Source: Pocillopora verrucosa
Taxonomy: Eukaryota; Cnidaria; Anthozoa; Scleractinia; Pocilloporidae
Direction of reading: 5' to 3'
DNA: 64,000 nucleotides
NCBI RefSeq assembly: GCF_036669915.1
Contig: NC_089314.1
Coordinates: 31,432,134 to 31,496,133 of the forward strand
The notes beneath the pieces were generated by a model. That model ran no database searches, was not told the DNA's origin, and saw nothing but the letters and a program-made list of their open reading frames with translations. The translations under genes were made by a program, and so were the position numbers. The first letter of the stretch is position 1. Each line of letters starts with the position of its first letter. This document shows positions 59,944 to 64,000 of this stretch, piece by piece.

Positions 59944-60255
59944 ATGGCGGACACTGATGACATTTCAGCCTTCATCCATGGTGAACATGTCTGTAAGTGC
60001 CCCTAAGGCACGGGTTTATCCCTTGTTTTGATTTAGTAATCGTTTAATTAATAATCTGTAAAAGTCACACTAGGTGCCTCGTCACGCGTTCCGTAAGTGG
60101 TATCGCATTTCCAAACAGAACGGATCTATTGTGCAATTCAATAATTCGATCGATTTCGCAAGCACTCGTGGTTTAATAGAAAGAAATTGTCTGTCGTTTT
60201 TATCGAAGGAAGGAAAGGTCTTTTTGTGTCAACTCTCGCCAGATCCGGCAACAAT
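59944..60255 (+). other. Possible pair of small exons, gene unknown
   Basis: 59944-59992 starts with a strong context (ggaATGGCGGAC), codes MADTDDISAFIHGEHVC and ends at a perfect gtaagt donor. 60074-60255 begins after a 'cactag' acceptor and ends at another gtaagt donor; its open frame codes RKWYRISKQNGSIVQFNN and FLCQLSPDPA. The phases do not match if the first ATG is used, but do match from the ATG at 59978. It may be the 5' end of a gene whose remaining exons I could not find. Confidence 0.25.
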
Positions 60256-61499
60256 GTAAGTTTAATTTACCTCGAGTGTTTCTATAGCTAATTTCTTGTC
60301 CCTAATTTTGTGAATCAATTATTTTTAGCTTCACGGTCAAATACGACATTTAATAAAGGAGGCGTTCCATGAAAGAAATTGGGGCGATATTTGTTGTGTC
60401 GATCAGTGAGATTCGTACGGTCCAGCTAGCGGCGATCAAGCGTCGCTATAATGTCTGTAGTGAAATGTGTTGCATAACATTAATGCTGTAAAGACATTTC
60501 TTATTATTCAATCGTATTGTAAATTTTATCTTAAGTTATTGTATTGAAAGTGAAAAAAAAAATCACACGGACTTTTTGGTGAAGATACTAGCTTGATGAT
60601 TGAATAAAGGACAGTTGAATTAGACGGAGCAATGAGGGAAGCCAATTGATAAGTGATTATTATACAAACTACGTCTCTCTAGTTACACGGTCACAGTTCA
60701 CTCGAAGAAAGATAACGCATCATAAAATGAGAGTGGATTCCTCAGCAATTCTACTCTGTTTATTTCACTGAAAGACCGGCGAATTTTGTTCTGTTCATGT
60801 CAGCAATTACATTTCTAATTAACACTTAAAAGTTAAGCTGCAAAGTAGTCTTTTTCAGGACTACTGACCTATTTAGCCAATAGGTTCCACGTGGCCGCGT
60901 GTCTGTTAACTAATAGATCACAGATGACGTCAAAATGACGTAAGGTAAAAATAAAACCGTGGCATACAAGGTGCAGCTGAGTGTGTCTCTGATATTCTTA
61001 CCACCTCTTCTGTGATCCGTTAGTGTACAGACCCACGGCAACAAGGAATCAATTTGTTTACATAACAATGGAGTAAAAATTGTGAATGGTGACGTCATCC
61101 GTGCGTCCGTTCTCTAATAGATCATAAGTAAAAGTCCAAATGCGTGTGTTATTCAGCTTATTATACAGATCATCCGACTTCTGACTCAATTACTTACCTT
61201 TTATAAATGAAATATTAAGATTACAAGAGACTGTTTTACATCACTTCAAATGATATCGAAAACTAATATTTGGTCAAATCTATACGACTGATTGCGTATC
61301 CCAATATGAACTTGTATTATCATCATCCTGATTATTGAAACGTTATTTGTTTAACTTAAAATCCAATTGGCTAAGCTTTAAAATGATATCAAAGAAAATT
61401 GTTTCAATTCTATCAGCATCAAAAATGCATCAACTGCATTTCCTTGGTTTCGATGACTGTCCTCTTCATGGGGGCGGCACTTTCTCGAAAAGTGTTCCT
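60256..61499. other. Intergenic, with a repeat-like element
   Basis: No gene supported. It holds the repeat at 60895-61130 and the 3' flank of the esterase gene. Confidence 0.4.
60895..61130. repeat. Repeat-like element with 'ctaatagatca' ends
   Basis: 'gttaactaatagatcacag' and 'atgacgtcaaaatg' on the left are echoed by 'gtgacgtcat' and 'gttctctaatagatcataag' on the right. The ends look related, and the segment resembles a non-autonomous element. Boundaries are uncertain. Confidence 0.45.
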
Positions 61500-63860
61500 T
61501 TAATTAACAGGCGCATTCCACGTGAAAGGAGGTCCCGGTAGGTCATTTTCCTTGCTGTAGACAGCACACTTTTTAAAATCACAAGGCTTTGTGTACCAAG
61601 CATATCGTATTCCTTGCACGGACATCTCCTGGGGGCAGTCCCCAGTTACGTGCACTGAGCTGAAGTCGCTTGAGACAATCTTGGCCTGAGTGATTTCGGA
61701 TTGGCCAGGCAACGCGCAGTAGAACTATAGACAAATAATGTAGTTATGAGTTTGACATGAAAGCACGTTACCAGAATGTACTTACCAATCAAGTGAAGCA
61801 ACACATGGTTAAGGGTGTGGCCAACTTGGTAAACATGATAAATTACTGAACAACTTCGGGAAATAGATTTGACAAGTTACCTCGAATCCGTGGTCTGACC
61901 GCAGTTCAATTCCTCCTAAACCCACACTTTCGTGATGATATTTCACCGTCGCAATCCATGTTGTGTTAGACTTTGCTGGAGCGGTAATTATAACATCAGA
62001 TACAATTGGCCCAGAATAGTACACATCCAGATCCCCGTAGGCAACTGCTCGTCCGGCAAGTGCTAAACGATACCCAACGTCTTGTTTATCATTTGGGTGG
62101 ACACTGCCATATGGTGACGAGGCGTTTCCCAAATCCATCGCCACAGCCATGAATACGTTAGTTTCCCTGAGATTCGGCACATAGCCATAATTGGCAGTTT
62201 GAGCCCATCGAATGACAGGAAATCCATCTGCAATGGTTGAGTCATTTCCATTGGCTGACAACTTGGGGTTTAAAACGAAAAACATTTTTTTCAAACTCTC
62301 TGCAAATGATCCCTCAATTTTAAAAACCAAGCAAAAAAATTGGGATCAATGTCAGCACCTACTCCTCCCTTTAACTAACAACAGTCAACTGATAACAAAG
62401 TAGGGTTAATGTTGGGTCAGGGAAGGGGTAAGTGCACAGTTGTTAAGAGACTTTCATTGATCCAAAAATTGTTTTCATTACTTACTTGAACAAATCCAAA
62501 AGGAAATTCAGGGTCTGTGAGGTCGTCAGTTCCATAGAACCATTTGGATCGCCAGTCATCAATCATTGCAGGAAATGTACAGTTGTAATTATATGGAGCT
62601 CCAGCATTTGCTTCACCTTGATACCAAATTGCTCCATATATGGTCATGTTCAGAAATGGATGGATCATTGCATTGTACAACACAGAGTGTGACTGGGGCC
62701 CCTTGAATGACTCATCTTCAGGCAACAAGTATCTTAAAAAAAAGGCAACATGATTTTTAAAAGGTGATTTTAAAAATGCTACGTTAGTATTGAGTGTTTG
62801 CTTCTAGTAACAAATAATTCCTTTCCCTTTACACTCCCAGGTCCCAGGTCCCTGGCATTTACACCTTTCAGTAGGGCTAATCACAACAGTGAGCACATCA
62901 TATACCTAACCACCTCATCAAAAAATATAGCTTGCCAACCATTAGCATGTGCAAAACCTGATCAGGTTATAAACTGATCTTGCAGTACAAAAGTTTGAAA
63001 ATAAATAAGTTAGAAGTTAGTATGTCAAGGTTGCCAGCACCAATATGTTCAAGAATCCAGGCACAAATCCTCACACAAGAAAAGTAATAGATAGTTAACT
63101 TTTTGTACTATATAAAACTGTTACTAAAAGTATCATCATCTTGGTCCAGCATGCACAGTTAATTCTATGAGTGATTCTTTACCACAACCAAAAGTCTGCA
63201 GCACACTGAAAAACCTATCTCCCAAGGGACTTACAAGTTGTCTACTTTGTTGCCAGTTACATTGCATTTTCGCAAGGCATCTGGTGAGGACCAAGCTTCC
63301 ACTGGCGTGCCTCCCCAGTCAGTGGCAACTAAACCTAATGGTCTCTTAAACTGGTCATAAAGGTTCTTGCCATAAAACCAACAGACAGCTGAGAAATATT
63401 TCCAAGTACCTCCATTGACAGTTTCTTGGAGAAAAAAAAATAGTATGACAATTTACTAAATAAATAATGACGTGTACTCGCTTTCAGAAAAGTGGTTTAA
63501 TGGTTATATTAGTTTAAGTTTTGAACATCAAATTCTGAAACTGGCATCTGGTTTTGTTTTATATCATTTCATGTTTGATTCCCAATCTTAGCATATTGTT
63601 ATTGTTAATACTGTTACTTTATTGCCATTACTGTTACTAGAACCATTTTTGAGATGATTGCCATTTTTTTATTGATTTGATACCAACTAATGCATCACTG
63701 TCAAAATGGAAATTACCTTACCAGATGAAGCAACACTCCATGGCTGTTCAACTTCCTTAAGCTCATATAAAGGCGTTTCAGATTCAATAAGACTTGCAGT
63801 AAATAATCTGATTTCTGGATAATTGTCTGCCTCTTTGGATGCCTCTGAAGCATTGATTGC
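61500..63860 (-). CDS. SIAE: Sialate O-acetylesterase, 3' five exons (partial)
   Basis: An enzyme that removes O-acetyl groups from sialic acids, in lysosome-like or secretory compartments. Minus-strand exons: 63860-63722, 63424-63235, 62732-62486, 62261-61881 and 61724-61500 (stop at 61500). Phases are consistent throughout (1, 2, 0, 0) with gt..ag borders. Recognisable SIAE blocks: LVATDWGGTPVEAWSS; IYGAIWYQGEANAG; DGFPVIRWAQTANYGYVPN; FMAVAMDLGN followed by HPNDKQDVGYRLAL; and IRYAWYTKPCDFKKCAVY near the end. The conserved His of the HPNDKQ block, expected in the catalytic set of this SGNH-type family, is present. The N-terminal part with the signal peptide and the nucleophile-serine block is outside the window. 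The last residues (PPFTWNAPVN) end where the vertebrate proteins carry a short extra tail. The intron at 62262-62485 carries a MITE. Confidence 0.93.
62341..62470. mobile_element. MITE-like element, copy 2, inside an SIAE intron
   Basis: It matches copy 1 (28974-29090) through 'gtcaactgat', 'ggttaatgttg'-type core and 'ggggtaagtgcacagttgtt'. Inverted ends 'gggatcaatg' and 'cattgatcc' flank it. It sits wholly in the intron between 61881-62261 and 62486-62732. Confidence 0.7.
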
Positions 63861-64000
63861 CTAAAATTATTCAGAGACAAGTACACCTAGCATAAAATTT
63901 TACATGATATTTAAACTGAGCATGAACTGATATTTTACTAAGGAGGAAAATCTGCAAACTGGTCATAAAAAAAACTGTGCATGAGCCTTCCATGGCCAAC
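63861..64000. other. SIAE intron sequence running out of the window
   Basis: It lies upstream of the first SIAE exon seen here (acceptor 'aattttag' on the minus strand). No further exon is recognised before the window ends. Confidence 0.6.

Noticed and set aside
1..64000. CRISPR arrays, operons, ribosome-binding sites, bacterial terminators
   Set aside because: The window is animal nuclear DNA with spliced genes; no regularly spaced direct-repeat arrays of that kind are present.

Overview
This is AT-rich animal DNA with spliced genes, short exons in long non-coding stretches, and many dispersed repeats. A stony coral or a close anthozoan relative is the best guess. The guess rests on the compact secreted-peptide genes, an intronless class C receptor, and a tRNA-like composite repeat plus MITE-like repeats of a kind I associate with coral genomes. 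No taxonomic marker gene is present, so this is inference.

Region 2.0-51.6 kb holds the main finding: a dispersed cluster of at least nine two-exon genes, perhaps ten, for small secreted peptide precursors of 71-94 aa. Six or seven are on the plus strand and three on the minus strand. Exon 1 encodes a signal peptide followed at once by a short peptide starting with Phe; the motif F-[TSAV]-[AP]-G-x-G is seen in most members. This is usually followed by GKR, KKR or a similar basic processing site. The intron is in phase 0 in every member. Exon 2 encodes a short tail, in most members with two cysteines 5-8 residues apart, and then the stop. TATA-like boxes lie about 75-107 bp upstream of the start codon in all nine. 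The exons are mostly too short to be found by ORF length; they were assembled from paired splice sites and matching phase. The layout is that of neuropeptide or hormone-like precursors, though a defensive or venom role is not excluded. Genes at 6.15-7.09 and 8.65-9.52 kb are a recent tandem duplicate. Genes at 19.6 and 23.86 kb share a promoter, as do those at 47.3 and 50.2 kb.

Region 27.5-39 kb is dominated by repeats: a 2.8-kb degenerate mobile element (a shortened second copy lies at 4.1-5.5 kb), a tRNA-like composite repeat nested inside it and again near 37.5-38 kb, a fold-back element, a minisatellite and local duplications. No confident host gene is seen there.

Region 57.1-59.8 kb is a complete intronless coding region for a class C G-protein-coupled receptor of 886 aa (metabotropic-glutamate-like). 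Region 61.5-63.9 kb, minus strand, has the last five exons of a sialate O-acetylesterase gene whose 5' part lies beyond the window.

The peptide genes presumably feed the secretory pathway. Nothing in the sequence links them functionally to the receptor, although class C receptors usually bind amino acids rather than peptides.
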